Notes: generated by a model not told the origin, from the letters alone. A DNA stretch of 64,000 bases from RYN-230 sp963837515 (GCA_963837515.1 CAWINT010000013.1:1-64000), one strand, 5' to 3'; positions 43,610-54,278 are shown, counted from the stretch's first letter. Translations and numbers: made by a program.

Positions 43610-43872
43610 GCCCCAACGTTCTCAGCGGGTGAGGGCCCAGAGTAGGGCCGAAGGGCCCGCAGCCGCCAGGACGCCTTGTGCGCGCCGATAAGGACGGCCG
43701 GTAAGGCCTCCAGACCCACCGGGCCGACCGCCAGCTGAACGGTCGCGCTCTGCTCAGACAGCCTCGTTCGGGCGAGACGCGGGTGGCCAGCAGCATGCGG
43801 TACTTACCGCATGAATATGCACAACCGCACCGTCGGGACAATGCCCGCTTTTGCCGCATTGACGGCACGGTT
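43610..43872. other. Intergenic stretch with a 20-bp palindrome
   Basis: No gene recognised apart from the inverted repeat listed separately. Confidence 0.3.
43794..43813. repeat. 20-bp inverted repeat, possible operator
   Basis: CATGCGGTA and TACCGCATG flank a CT centre. It lies about 185 bp upstream of the DUF385 gene and downstream of the helix-hairpin-helix gene. A regulatory site is possible; no regulator gene adjoins it. Confidence 0.45.
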
Positions 43873-44070
43873 CTAGCCGAGGGACATGCCCTGCTGCTCA
43901 AGGGCTTCCTGCAGCAGCTTCAAGGCCTTGGGTCCCACGCCATGTAGCTGTCTCAGCTCAGCGGCGGGCACGTTCGCCAACTGCCTGAGTTCGGTGTACC
44001 CGGCCGCGGTCAGCGCCCGGGTTGCTGGCGCTCCGATGTTCCCGGGAAGACCAGACTCCGGTGGCGGCAT
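43873..44070 (-). CDS. Helix-hairpin-helix protein (DNA-binding, small)
   Basis: The 65-residue product reads IGAPATRALTAAGYTELRQL and LRQLHGVGPKALKLLQEALE. The HGVGPK loop is the hallmark of helix-hairpin-helix proteins that contact DNA backbone. Stand-alone proteins of this length are common in actinomycetes; their role is unknown. Intact. Confidence 0.8.
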   Translation of the reverse strand: MPPPESGLPGNIGAPATRALTAAGYTELRQLANVPAAELRQLHGVGPKALKLLQEALEQQGMSLG

Positions 44071-44469
44071 GCGCTGGACCGTATCCGATGCCAGCCCATC
44101 TCGGTAGCGATCGCAGTCCTACGCGGTGCCGTTCCAGTGACTACCGCCAGACGTCCGGATCTGCCGCCGATCGGACCTCGGTCGGGTACGGGTGATCAGA
44201 CCTCAGCGTCATCACCGACCGGAGGTATCTGTAAGCTGCTTGAACTGGGTACACGTCGCTGGGTGGTTGATCACTCACGTCGCGTGGTATGCTGGCAGGG
44301 CATGACGGAACGGGCCGAACGGCCAGCGCGGCCAGCAGCCCGGCAGTCCATAGGACGTAAGTCCCAAATCGCGGCGAATGCGTGCCCGCCCGCTCCGTTG
44401 TGTGGGTATGCCTCGCTCTCGGGTAGCGGGGGCCCTTTGCTTTTCGGCCCTCATTCGGCCTGAATCTTC
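44071..44469. other. Intergenic stretch
   Basis: No convincing gene. ATCTGCCGCCGA occurs at 44159-44170. A small frame 44302-44463 has no family features. Confidence 0.3.
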
Positions 44470-45027
44470 GTGATCACCGTTGGATGTGATCTGCTGGGCC
44501 CGCTCGTCCATCAGCGCGGCGTCAAACTGTCGCGCTGCACAGCCCGGACCTCGACCGCTCATAGCCGCGTGCAGGATCACCCGCGGTTCCCTGGTGCAGG
44601 CACTGGTGGTCTCCGCCGTACCCTGAGGGCCGTGTATGACCATGACCCGGATGATGTGGCGGTTCTCGGATGGGAGGAGTTCATCCTCCGCCAGTGGGAG
44701 TCCCTCTTCACCGGCTACCGGTCCTGGGCAGGATTGCGAACGCTCGGCCGCCGCTGGAGTGACCTGCTCGAGGTCGGCCTTGGCTGCTCCCAAGACGTTG
44801 CCGACGGACTGGTCAGCGCCGCGGTCATCAACGGCCCGGACCGCCACCTGGAAGGCGCGGATGCCGTGGCCATCGTGTCCGGAATGACCGGCGTGCTGGC
44901 CGACATCCCCACCGCGCTGACCGGTATGGCAGGCCTGGAGCCAGCAGTCACCGCCACGCTGCTGGAGCGGCACGCCCGGCTGCTCAGTTTTGTCCGCGCC
45001 CAGGCGCTGGGCCCAGATAACTCCTGA
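44470..45027 (+). CDS. Hypothetical protein, helical, possibly 5'-truncated
   Basis: The coding character is clear from about 44610: LRAVYDHDPDDVAVLGWEEF, RQWESLFTGYRSWAGLRTLG, VADGLVSAAVINGPDRHLEG, ADAVAIVSGMTGVLADIPTA and LLERHARLLSFVRAQALG. The first 45 residues of the frame look random, so the true start is uncertain and the gene may have lost its 5' end. No family was recognised. Confidence 0.45.
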   Translation: MITVGCDLLGPLVHQRGVKLSRCTARTSTAHSRVQDHPRFPGAGTGGLRRTLRAVYDHDPDDVAVLGWEEFILRQWESLFTGYRSWAGLRTLGRRWSDLLEVGLGCSQDVADGLVSAAVINGPDRHLEGADAVAIVSGMTGVLADIPTALTGMAGLEPAVTATLLERHARLLSFVRAQALGPDNS

Positions 45028-45164
45028 ATCGCCGGACCATAAGGGCAGAGACAACATCGCCGGACATCCTCATCTGACCCTATGAGGGCCGGGCCTCTTT
45101 CCCGCTCAGCCCGGTAGCGGGACGCTCCGGGTGAGTGTTCCGAGCTGGGAAAGGAGACCCGGCA

Positions 45165-46288
<1,124 letters not shown>

Positions 46289-47023
46289 GAGCAGCCTGGT
46301 CCCCGAACACATGGTCATGGCGCCGCCGCACAATGCACGCGCCTGTTGACGGATGGGTGCTTGCGAGACCACTCCGCCAGCCACACCCGGGGACACACGC
46401 GCCCCTTCACAAAAACCAGCAGGAAAGGATCCTTCCCCGCTCCCGATGATCAGCCGCCGCTCGTTGGCGTCCAGCTCGTTCGTCCTCGCCGCTGCGCGGC
46501 TGCGGGCGCTCCAGCAGGACTCCTCCAGCGCGGCGACGTGACCCGGGCAGCTGCGAGGAAGATCCTGGATAAACAGTCAGGTCCTAACCCGGCGACACCA
46601 CGCACGTCACCGGGGTAAAACCCCACGCCCTCTTGACGCCGGTGGCCCTCATGGGTGCCGCGTTCAGATCGTTGTGGGAGGGTGAGCACCTGGCCGCCGG
46701 AGATGATGAAGTGATAGGGGCCTCGGGTGCCTGACCTGGGTAAGTCCTGCGTCGAGTGCGGCCCGGAGCACGGCAGGTGGGCCGTCGTCAGGTAGACGGA
46801 TGACGGTGCCGTTTCTGGCCCATATCTGGGGCCCGGCGGCCTGGCAGGCCTGTGGTTGTTGCCGCCGGTGGCCACTTCTTCGCCGGTTGGTGAACCGCTG
46901 TCAGCTGATCATGGATGCCTTCCGCCGGCCTGTATCACAGGCTGGCTTGAATGATCTGAGCAGAGAGGGCAAGTAGCCAGCCCATGGAGGCGCCCAGGTA
47001 ACTACTCATCGAGGAGGCTTGCG
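46289..47023. other. Intergenic stretch of about 0.7 kb
   Basis: Read on both strands; some reverse-strand pieces at 46450-46600 look faintly coding (AARTNELDANERRLIIGSGE) but no family was recognised and no complete gene is evident. Confidence 0.3.
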
Positions 47024-47290
47024 ATGAGGGCAGCGATACACGAGTTCCCCAGCAGTCCCGTCTGGGCCGGTGCCCTGTTCGTCTCGGCGCTGCAACGCTG
47101 TGAGCAGCCCAGCGAGGACCAGATCCGGCAGGCCGTCGCTGAGGTCGTCCGCACCTTCGGCCCGGGTGGCTGCGCCGAACGCGTGGCGCAGGAATTTGGT
47201 GATCACCCCGACAGCGCGGTCAGCCGGATGCGCTGGGCCCGTACACGAGCCGCCGAGGTGTTCAGGGGCCAGATACCAGAAGCTGCCTAA
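47024..47290 (+). CDS. Small hypothetical protein
   Basis: The 88-residue helical product (AGALFVSALQRCEQPSEDQI, RQAVAEVVRTFGPGGCAERV, AVSRMRWARTRAAEVF) has GAGGAGG 6-12 bases before its ATG. Small soluble proteins of this sort recur in actinomycetes, with no known function. Looks complete. Confidence 0.6.
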   Translation: MRAAIHEFPSSPVWAGALFVSALQRCEQPSEDQIRQAVAEVVRTFGPGGCAERVAQEFGDHPDSAVSRMRWARTRAAEVFRGQIPEAA

Positions 47291-47347
47291 CCCCCCGCGA
47301 CACCTTGGCGAACGTCCTGATCTGCCGCGATGAGTCTCGGCGGCGGT

Positions 47348-47803
47348 CTATTCGTTTGTCAGGTCTTCCCAGTTCCGGCCGCTGCGCACGCTCTCTGGCT
47401 GCTCAGCCACGATGTCCGAACCGGGTCGCGCGCAGTCATCACGGGTCTTGACCAAAATCCAGCGCCGCTCGCCCGTGCGGGTCAGGGCGAAGCCCCCGGT
47501 GAGCTTGCTGCCGTACAGGAGGACGGACAGATGGCCAGGCTCATCATGGAGGATCTCAGCGGCGCCTTCGTCCCAGATGATCACCGCGCCACTCCCGCGG
47601 GCCTGCCCGGCCCGGACCCCTTCATAGTCACCCGCAGCGAGGGAGTGGTCTTCCACCGGCACGGCCAGCCGCCGGACCCGGGGATCCAGCGACGGCCCCT
47701 TGGGCACCGCCCACGACCGCAGGACCTCACCGATCTGGATCCGGAGATCGAAATGCAACGTCGTTGCGTCGTGGAGTTGCACCACAAAGCGGGACACCGT
47801 CAC
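47348..47803 (-). CDS. LigD-type 3'-phosphoesterase domain protein
   Basis: The 151-residue product is the phosphoesterase domain that caps bacterial DNA ligase D: SRFVVQLHDATTLHFDLRIQ with the metal-ligand His pair, LRSWAVPKGPSLDPRVRRLA, VPVEDHSLAAGDYEGV, AVIIWDEGAAEI and TGERRWILVKTRDD. Stand-alone copies trim 3' ends in non-homologous end joining. Motif order and length are normal. No Ku or ligase gene is nearby. Confidence 0.9.
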   Translation of the reverse strand: MTVSRFVVQLHDATTLHFDLRIQIGEVLRSWAVPKGPSLDPRVRRLAVPVEDHSLAAGDYEGVRAGQARGSGAVIIWDEGAAEILHDEPGHLSVLLYGSKLTGGFALTRTGERRWILVKTRDDCARPGSDIVAEQPESVRSGRNWEDLTNE

Positions 47804-48090
47804 GGCGCGACCTTATAGCCGGGCCGCCACAGCACGCAGGCCACCGATCGCTCACCGCTGACGCCGCATGACCCGCGCCGTTCATCCCCGGACTCATCTG
47901 ACGCTGGGGCATTCCTGCGCCACCATCCGCACATGCCGCGTCCAGGTCGTTCGTGTGATTGCCCCGTGTAGCTGACCGCCGGGGCCGCTGATGGCGGAAG
48001 GCGGTCCAAGCTTTCTGCCCAGGCCCTGGAGACGCCATCCGCTCGGTCATGCGCGGTCAGCTTCGGTGTAATGTCCCAGAGCTTGGCGGT
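47804..48090. other. Convergent/upstream intergenic stretch
   Basis: Nothing recognised. Contains a CATCCGCACATGCCGCG string at 47928-47944 related to the dispersed intergenic strings described in the findings. Confidence 0.25.
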
Positions 48091-48819
48091 TCAGGTTGTG
48101 CGCTCGGTGAGGAACACGTACTCGCAGCCTGGGCGGTCGGGGGCGTCACGCATGTCCAGGACCCGGTATCCCTGGGCAGCCAGGCTCGATCCCGCCTCTT
48201 CGCGGCCGCGGAACCTCAAGGTGGACTCGGAGGTGACGACCGTGCCATCGGCCAGGAACGTGTAGGTGCCGCGGGAGGACACGAACGGGAGACGCACGCT
48301 GGTGACCTCACCGCGCCGCTCCACCCGGCCGCTGCCGGGGACGTCCAGGATGACCGGGTTTGTGCCGGCAGCCCAGTCCTCCCATGCCCGGCGTGCGGGC
48401 CGCCGGGTTTCGAACACAAGGTGGCCATGCGGACGCAATGCGGCGCCGATGGCCTGCAACGCCCGAGCCCAGTCGTGATCGGTGAGGAAGACCTGGGCCA
48501 CGTTCCCGGTCATCACGGCGAGGTCGGCGCCGACGGCCGGGATCCCGGCGGCGTCAGCGTGAACCCAGGTGACCGCGCCCGTCGTGTCCTTGGACTTCGC
48601 CACCTCAAGGGATGCTGCGGCCGGGTCGGCGGCCACGACCGTCCGCCCGGTCCCGGCCAGCAGGATGGCCAGGGACCCTGTCCCGCAACCGACGTCGAGC
48701 ACGTGATCCGCGCCCAGTTCGGTGGCGATGCTGAGATAAGCAGCCAGATCATCGCGCGGTCCGTCGAAGGCATCGTAGACAGCCGCCAGGCGAGGATGAG
48801 CGAAGATCGCATCCGCCAC
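48091..48819 (-). CDS. Class I SAM-dependent methyltransferase
   Basis: The 242-residue product has motif I VLDVGCGTGSLAILLAG, the acidic residue of motif II in VVAADPAAASLEVA, motif III-like HADAAGIPAVGADLAVM and a C-terminal beta-rich substrate region (VERRGEVTSVRLPFVSSRGT). It appears intact. The type is common in actinomycetes and the methyl acceptor cannot be inferred. Confidence 0.9.
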   Translation of the reverse strand: MADAIFAHPRLAAVYDAFDGPRDDLAAYLSIATELGADHVLDVGCGTGSLAILLAGTGRTVVAADPAAASLEVAKSKDTTGAVTWVHADAAGIPAVGADLAVMTGNVAQVFLTDHDWARALQAIGAALRPHGHLVFETRRPARRAWEDWAAGTNPVILDVPGSGRVERRGEVTSVRLPFVSSRGTYTFLADGTVVTSESTLRFRGREEAGSSLAAQGYRVLDMRDAPDRPGCEYVFLTERTT

Positions 48820-49029
48820 CCCTAGACCGTATATGCGGGACCGTTGCGGTGGGTGACCGAGCCGACCGCTTCTGCCGGGCCCAGTACCGCCGTGAGTGCC
48901 TGCTGAGGCTTCCGCAGGTCAGGGGGTTCTCGCTGCCGAAGGCCCTCGGGTGGCCGATGCATGAAGGTGGAAGGTCCGGCATCCGCCGAGTCACCTAGCT
49001 GGCGCGGTCGATTGGCTGACCCCGCTAGG
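48820..49029. other. Intergenic stretch
   Basis: No gene; upstream region of the methyltransferase gene. Confidence 0.25.
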
Positions 49030-49878
49030 TCAGCACTCTGAAAGGACCTCCGCGATCATCTGGTGGCCTTGTGCCTCAAACGACTCGGAGCCCACCCGGC
49101 GGGCCCAGCAGGCGGTGCCGATCGCCTCGCGGACCCGGGTGCGGTACCACGTGTCCGGGGTGCGCGGGTCAGGGCCGTAGCCGTCCAGGAAGGCTGCCTC
49201 GAGGTTCGGGTTGCGGCGGAAGTCCTGGGCGGCCAGCCGGGCGAAGTCCGTCAGTGCGGGCCGCATGGCCGCGCGGCCGAAGTCGATGACACTGACGATG
49301 CCGTCGCGGATCAGCCAGTTGCGGGGCTGCCAGTCCCCGTGGGTGGGCGTGAGGGTCGCGGGCGGCGTCGGCCACGCCGCGATCTGCGCTCGCAGCCGCG
49401 CCACCACCGGCGCAGTGATGCGGTGTGGTCCGCTGAGCCACGCCAGCGCCTTCTCGTTCTCGCGCATTTCGTAGTCGTGGTCCGTGGCTGCCGCCTGGGC
49501 GTGGAACAGGGCCAGCAGTTCGCCCGCCTGCTGGAAGGCGGAGGGATCGTCGCTGCGGTCGCTCCCGAGCACGAGCTGACCGGGCAGATACCTGGTGACC
49601 AGGAGCTTCGCCTCCGCGTCACCGTGTTCCAAAGCCGGCGCCCGGCCCCTGCTGGTCCAGGGAAGAAGCCAGTGGCGATGAGCGTAGAGCTCGCGTTCGA
49701 CGTGATGGTCATCGTCGCCCCCGGCCTTGACGATGAATCGCGACTTGGCATGCAGCACTTCCAGGACGGTCGTGTTGACCAGTCCCCAGCTGTGATCTTT
49801 CTCGATGCTCGCGCCCGGAAGCCACTGGCCCAGCAGCGCCCGCTGTCGTGGGGAGAGGTGGCGGAGCCCAGGGATCAC
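49030..49878 (-). CDS. Aminoglycoside phosphotransferase (APH)-family protein
   Basis: The 282-residue product shows RFIVKAGGDDDHHVERELYA with the ATP-binding lysine, LVTRYLPGQLV, the catalytic loop THGDWQPRNWLI and the metal-binding VSVIDFGRAAMRPALTD. This type includes kinases for aminoglycosides, macrolides, choline and other small molecules; no substrate can be named. It is different from the APH-like gene at 6 kb. Intact and monocistronic. Confidence 0.9.
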   Translation of the reverse strand: MIPGLRHLSPRQRALLGQWLPGASIEKDHSWGLVNTTVLEVLHAKSRFIVKAGGDDDHHVERELYAHRHWLLPWTSRGRAPALEHGDAEAKLLVTRYLPGQLVLGSDRSDDPSAFQQAGELLALFHAQAAATDHDYEMRENEKALAWLSGPHRITAPVVARLRAQIAAWPTPPATLTPTHGDWQPRNWLIRDGIVSVIDFGRAAMRPALTDFARLAAQDFRRNPNLEAAFLDGYGPDPRTPDTWYRTRVREAIGTACWARRVGSESFEAQGHQMIAEVLSEC

Positions 49879-50044
49879 GCGCGGATACTATGACGTGCAG
49901 GACTCGCCCAGTCCGACAATCCAGTGACGATCGAGCTGGAAGTCCGCTCATGCCGCGACGCGCGCTGATGCCAGCATCCGGATTTGCTGCCTGCGGGCCG
50001 GCAGTGTGCCTGGCCGGTGAGTTGCGCTGTGCAGATTGCTGGAC

Positions 50045-50290
50045 GTGATCTTGGTGGTCGAGTACGACCCGGCGTGGCCGCGGCGATTCGAGCAGCTCCG
50101 ACGGGAGTACGCCGCGGCGATGACGGCCGCCGGTGTCCCCGTGGTGACCATTGAGCACGTCGGCAGCACTTCGGTGCCCGACCTGGCGGCCAAGCCGGTT
50201 ATCGACTGCGACATCGTGGTCGCCGAGGAGGACGTGACCGCAGGCTCGTGAGCCTTAACCGGGCTGGGGTTCAAGCCCCGGCGGCGGCTG
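50045..50290 (+). pseudogene. GrpB/UPF0157 nucleotidyltransferase-like gene, frameshifted
   Basis: The 5' part (VVEYDPAWPRRFEQLRREY, VVTIEHVGSTSVPDLAAKP, VIDCDIVV) is a classic GrpB-family start. A stop follows at 50249-50251, while another frame continues ALTGLGFKPRRRL, the next family stretch. After about 50290 the remaining half of the family is absent. One frameshift plus 3' loss makes it a pseudogene. Confidence 0.75.
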
Positions 50291-50479
50291 CCGCACCCGA
50301 GTTCGGGTCAGCGGCTCTGGTTGACGGACGTTTTCAGGTGCGGGAATGCCCGGGACCCACTCTTGGCGGCCGGAACGCGCGGCTAGTCTCAGCCGTGCGA
50401 GTGGTCCCGGATGGCCGGCCCAGCCGCGCCGGCGGGATCTGGTGTCCAGCGGCCACGGGTGAATGACGAGGTGTGAACG
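50291..50479. other. Intergenic stretch before the MscS gene
   Basis: No gene recognised. The GTG start of the MscS gene at 50480 has no strong ribosome site nearby (GAGGTG at 50468). Confidence 0.25.
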
Positions 50480-51595
50480 GTGACCGGCCCAGTCAGCCTC
50501 CACGGGTGGATCGTGGTGATGGTCAGTGTCGCGGCGGGCGTGCTCGCCGCTATCGCGCTGCGGATGGTGCTGCGGTGGCTCGCCCGCCGGGCGCAGCGCA
50601 CGCGATGGCGGGCGGACGACCTGGTCTTGGTCTTGCTGTGCTGGGTGGTTCCGTGGGGGGCCGTCGTGGGCGGCATATGGGCGGCCGTGCTCGGCCTCCC
50701 CTTGACCCGCGGATGGCGCGGGGACTGCGATCACGCGTTGCTCGCCGCTGTTGTGCTGGTAGCCACGCTGGGCCTGGCGCGGGTGACCGCGGAGGCGGTG
50801 CGGGCCGGCGCATTGTCGCACGCCGGGACGTCAGGGTCGGCCACCATCTTCGTGAACATCGCCCGGGTGCTGGTGCTGGTGGTCGGGCTGCTCGTACTGC
50901 TGGACAGCCTGGGGATCGCGATCTCGCCGCTGCTGACCGCGCTGGGAGTTGGCGGCCTGGCCGTCGCCCTCGCCTTGCAGGACACGCTCACAAACCTGTT
51001 CGCCGGGGTGCACATCCTGGCGTCACGCAAGGTGCAGCCCGGTGACTTCATCCAGCTCGACAACGGCATGGAAGGCTACGTCGTCGACACGAACTGGCGC
51101 AATACCGCCATCCGCCAGCTGCCGGACAACCTGGTCATCGTGCCGAACGCGAAGGTCGCAGCCTCGGTCCTGACCAACTACAACCGGCCCCAGCAGGAGA
51201 TGTCAGTGCTGGTCCAGGCCGGCGTCGGCTACGACAGCGACCTGAACCATGTCGAGCGTGTCACCTGCGAGGTGGGACGCGAGGTGATGCAGGACGTGGA
51301 GGGTGGCGTCCGTGAGCATGAGCCGTTCATCCGGTACCACACCTTCGGAGACTCCAGCATCAACTTCTCCGTGATCCTGCGGGCCCGCGAGGTCACCGCC
51401 CAGTACCTCATCGTGCACGAATTCATCAAGCGCCTGCACCGCCGCTACCAGCAGGAAGGAATCCAGATCCCCTTCCCCATCCGCACCATCGTGCAGGCCC
51501 CGGGCACCGGGCCCAGCCCGGAAACGCCCGCCCGGATCCCGGCTCCGGCCGACAGGGCCAGGCTGACGTCACACCAGCCAGCGAACAGCCGGTAG
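50480..51595 (+). CDS. MscS-family mechanosensitive channel
   Basis: The 371-residue protein has four N-terminal membrane segments, including WIVVMVSVAAGVLAAIALRM and ARVLVLVVGLLVLLDSLGI. The pore helix region SPLLTALGVGGLAVALALQD is followed by the beta domain FAGVHILASRKVQPGDFIQL, GYVVDTNWRNTAIRQLPDN and IVPNAKVAASVLTNYNRP. The cytoplasmic vestibule runs to the C-terminus. Such channels release solutes on osmotic downshift. It appears complete. Confidence 0.95.
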   Translation: MTGPVSLHGWIVVMVSVAAGVLAAIALRMVLRWLARRAQRTRWRADDLVLVLLCWVVPWGAVVGGIWAAVLGLPLTRGWRGDCDHALLAAVVLVATLGLARVTAEAVRAGALSHAGTSGSATIFVNIARVLVLVVGLLVLLDSLGIAISPLLTALGVGGLAVALALQDTLTNLFAGVHILASRKVQPGDFIQLDNGMEGYVVDTNWRNTAIRQLPDNLVIVPNAKVAASVLTNYNRPQQEMSVLVQAGVGYDSDLNHVERVTCEVGREVMQDVEGGVREHEPFIRYHTFGDSSINFSVILRAREVTAQYLIVHEFIKRLHRRYQQEGIQIPFPIRTIVQAPGTGPSPETPARIPAPADRARLTSHQPANSR

Positions 51596-51781
51596 CCCGC
51601 CGAAATGGCCACCCGCCGTGAGCGGTATACGACGCCCCGGATGCCGCACTACTCCAGCGCAGGACGTGAACGCAGCCTACGAGTGCATCGCATACTTATG
51701 CGCTGTCACTGCCAGTGAGAACACCCGCTATTGCCGCGATTCGTGTCCAGGGAGGTCGGCTTGGTGCCTGGCTGGTGCCGG
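51596..51781. other. Intergenic stretch with a 20-base dispersed string
   Basis: At 51690-51709 lies the inverted partner of the string at 11536-11555. No gene recognised. Confidence 0.3.
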
Positions 51782-52138
51782 TTACGGTCCGGGTGGGTGC
51801 CCGGCATCGTAGGCGGCGAGCAGCCGCTTGGGAGCACATGCCCGCCACGCGTCAGTCACGATCTCAGCCATCTCGCCGGGGTCAACCTGGCTGAGCCTGA
51901 CCAAGATCCCCGGGTAGCCCTCGTAGTGCGGTGTAATGAAAAGCCTGCCTGGCTCGGACTTGAGCAGTTCATCGCGTTCTTCCAGGCCGGCGCAGCGCAC
52001 GAAGAACACGTCCGGCAGCTCGTGAATACGCAGGAACAGCTTGCCGCCCACCCGGAACGAGGGCAGCCGGTTATAGGGCCTCTCGGCACTGCCAGGCAAC
52101 GACAGAGCGACCTGGCGGACGTCCTCCTCTGTCACCAT
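51782..52138 (-). CDS. MmcQ/YjbR-family protein
   Basis: The 118-residue product reads EEDVRQVALSLPGSAERPYN, PSFRVGGKLFLRIHELPDVF, VRCAGLEERDELLKSEPGRL and TPHYEGYPGILVRLSQVDPG. This is the full YjbR pattern, a small DNA-binding-like cyclophilin-type fold of unknown role. Intact. Confidence 0.9.
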   Translation of the reverse strand: MVTEEDVRQVALSLPGSAERPYNRLPSFRVGGKLFLRIHELPDVFFVRCAGLEERDELLKSEPGRLFITPHYEGYPGILVRLSQVDPGEMAEIVTDAWRACAPKRLLAAYDAGHPPGP

Positions 52139-52279
52139 CTGCGGATGCTACGGCAGCTGGTGCCGAGCCACCAGCTCCATCCGCATCTGCCGCGGAGCGC
52201 ACGTGTCGGCCGGTGCTGCCATGCCAAGGCGTCCGATATCCGCCAGCCCTGCCCAGAGGCAGCGGGCAGGCTGGGCCGC

Positions 52280-52894
52280 ATGGCCGATTGTTTCGAGGCA
52301 GTCATTGACCGGTTCGTCCTGGCCAGTGCGGGGTTCGGGCGGAGGCTCCGCGGGGTGCGGCCCGGGCAGTGGGCCTGGCCAACTCCATGCACCGGGTGGG
52401 ACGTGTGGCAACTGGTCAACCACATGACCCAGGGGAACCTGAACTACGTGCGCCTGCTGCACGGCGGCACCAGCGCGCAGTTCCTGTGCATGCGCAATGC
52501 CGACGCGCTGGGCGCCGACCCGGTGGCCGCGTACACCCGGTCGGTACACGACTGCGCCAGGGCTTTCGCCGCGCCTGGCGCCCTCCAGCAGGTCCTCGAT
52601 TACCCTCTAGGCCAGATCAGCGGGCAGCAGGCACTGGCCGTGCGGACCGCGGACAGCACTATCCACACCTGGGACCTCGCCCGGGCGGTCGGTGCCGACG
52701 AGAGCCTTGACGCCAGCTTGGTCACCTGGATCAGCTATCACCTCTACGAGATCTATGCGGGGCTGGCGGAAACTCCCGTCAGCCCGGCAACCAGCCACCA
52801 GTTCTTCGCCGCCCCCGTACCCGTTCCCCCGCGCAGCGGGCAGCAAGAGCAGCTCTTGTGCCACATGGGCAGAAACCCATCAGATAGCCCGTAA
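52280..52894 (+). CDS. TIGR03086-family metal-binding protein (DinB-like)
   Basis: The 204-residue product opens CFEAVIDRFVLASAGFGRRL and shows WAWPTPCTGWDVWQLVNHMT with the metal-ligand His in VNHM, then TIHTWDLARAVGADESLD with another His. This is the actinobacterial TIGR03086 type, probably a mycothiol-dependent or metal-binding detoxification protein. The frame is open upstream but ATG 52280 starts the domain. Confidence 0.85.
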   Translation: MADCFEAVIDRFVLASAGFGRRLRGVRPGQWAWPTPCTGWDVWQLVNHMTQGNLNYVRLLHGGTSAQFLCMRNADALGADPVAAYTRSVHDCARAFAAPGALQQVLDYPLGQISGQQALAVRTADSTIHTWDLARAVGADESLDASLVTWISYHLYEIYAGLAETPVSPATSHQFFAAPVPVPPRSGQQEQLLCHMGRNPSDSP

Positions 52895-52938
52895 AGGCCT
52901 CCGCACCGCATCCGCTTGCCGCGTTCAGGGTGACTTGG

Positions 52939-53754
52939 TCACGAGCCGAAGCGTCGCTGCAGGTCGGCGTAGCCGATCGCGCCGTCGAGGAAGCCGAGCG
53001 TTCCGGAGTCGTGCAGCTCCCGGCCGGCGCGCTCCAGCATGCTGAGTGCGGCCCGGGCCAAGCTGCCGCCCAGGCTGACCCGCTTGACGCCCAGCGAGAA
53101 GAGCGTGGGCGCGTCGATGGTGTTCGCCAGTCCTGCCACCACATTGAGGGGGCCGGGGATGGCGGTGGCGAGCCGGCGAATCGCGTCCAGTCCGGCGACG
53201 CCTGGCACGAAGACGCAGTCAGCTCCCGCTTCGAGGTAGCGCACCGCGCGCTGGACCGTCTCGGCGAAGACGTCCCCCCTTATGCCAGCGAAGTAGGTGT
53301 CAGTGCGGGCGTTCAGCACGAAGGTGCCGCTGGGCGCCGCGGCCCGGGCAGCCGCGATCCGGTCGGCGGCCTCGTCGATCCCGAACAGCCCATTCTTTCC
53401 GGCGTCCTCGAGATTGGCGCCCACCGCCCCGATCTCCACGGCCCGGGCCACGGTGCGGCCGACGTCGCCGGGTGTGTCTGCGTATCCAGCTTCGAGGTCC
53501 GCGGTCACCGGCACGCCGGCTGCGGCCACGATGCGAGCGACGTGCCCGAGCATCGTGTCGCGGTCCAGCGCTCCCCCGTCCGGGACTCCGCAGGACCAGG
53601 CGATGCCCGCACTCGTCGTGGCGATGGCCGGGAAGCCGGTCTGCTCCAGGATGCGGGCGGAGCCGGCATCCCAGGCGTTGGGGAGCACGAACCCGGGACC
53701 ACTGTGCAACGCAAGAAGGGCGGCTGCCTTGCCGGCCGAAGGTCCGGTGATCAC
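52939..53754 (-). CDS. Isocitrate lyase/PEP mutase-family enzyme
   Basis: The 271-residue TIM-barrel protein reads FVLPNAWDAGSARILEQTGF, AIATTSAGIAWSCGVPDGG, VPVTADLEAGYADTPGDVG with the metal-binding DLEAGY, VGANLEDAGKNGLFGIDE and FVLNARTDTYFAGI. The pattern belongs to carboxyvinyl-phosphonate or 2-methylisocitrate-type lyases; the cysteine of true isocitrate lyases is not at the usual place. The substrate is an acid or phosphonate of unknown kind. Confidence 0.9.
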   Translation of the reverse strand: MITGPSAGKAAALLALHSGPGFVLPNAWDAGSARILEQTGFPAIATTSAGIAWSCGVPDGGALDRDTMLGHVARIVAAAGVPVTADLEAGYADTPGDVGRTVARAVEIGAVGANLEDAGKNGLFGIDEAADRIAAARAAAPSGTFVLNARTDTYFAGIRGDVFAETVQRAVRYLEAGADCVFVPGVAGLDAIRRLATAIPGPLNVVAGLANTIDAPTLFSLGVKRVSLGGSLARAALSMLERAGRELHDSGTLGFLDGAIGYADLQRRFGS

Positions 53755-54278
53755 GAGGCGACCGTGCTGACGTCAGCGAAGGATGCACCGCCCGAGAGCC
53801 GGGCGTAGCCAGGCCTGCGCCCGGAGGGCACCTCCGCCCGGGCCGGCCACGGTGCACGTGTGGCATCGGAGGCTGCGGCGTCGTGCTGCAGCAAGTCGTG
53901 GTCCAGCACCCGGGTGAACACCGACCCATCATCGTTGATCGCCGTCTCCCGCGACACCCCCGGATGATCCGGCCGCTGGGGGCGCGAGCGTCCGCACAAG
54001 CCGCCGACCGCGCGTCTCCTGGAGGGACTGACTTGCCGAAAGTCGGACGTCCAGATCACGTCCATAATGCATGAAAGGTCGTTGTAACTGCAGTTCTGGC
54101 CGCGAACGCGCTTCTGCCGCTGGCCCCTCGCCCCTGGCGAGGGCCGGTCCCCTTTGTTCACGTGACCTTGGCCCCCTTGCTGCCGGGCGGATAGCCCTTC
54201 CATGCTCGCTGTAGGAGGTTCAAGCGCAAGATCGCGGGTGCAGCGGCCACGACCGCCGCCGCACTCTATGGATGCCTG
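53755..54278. other. Intergenic stretch of about 0.5 kb
   Basis: A reverse-strand frame ending at 53751 (DDGSVFTRVLDHDLLQHD) looks faintly coding but no family was recognised. GTAGGAGG at 54211-54218 resembles a ribosome site for the SRPBCC gene, though no standard start codon follows at good distance. Confidence 0.35.

Noticed and set aside
44302..44463. Small plus-strand frame between helix-hairpin-helix gene and hypothetical gene
   Set aside because: Low-complexity Ala/Pro/Arg start, no ribosome site of note and no family features.
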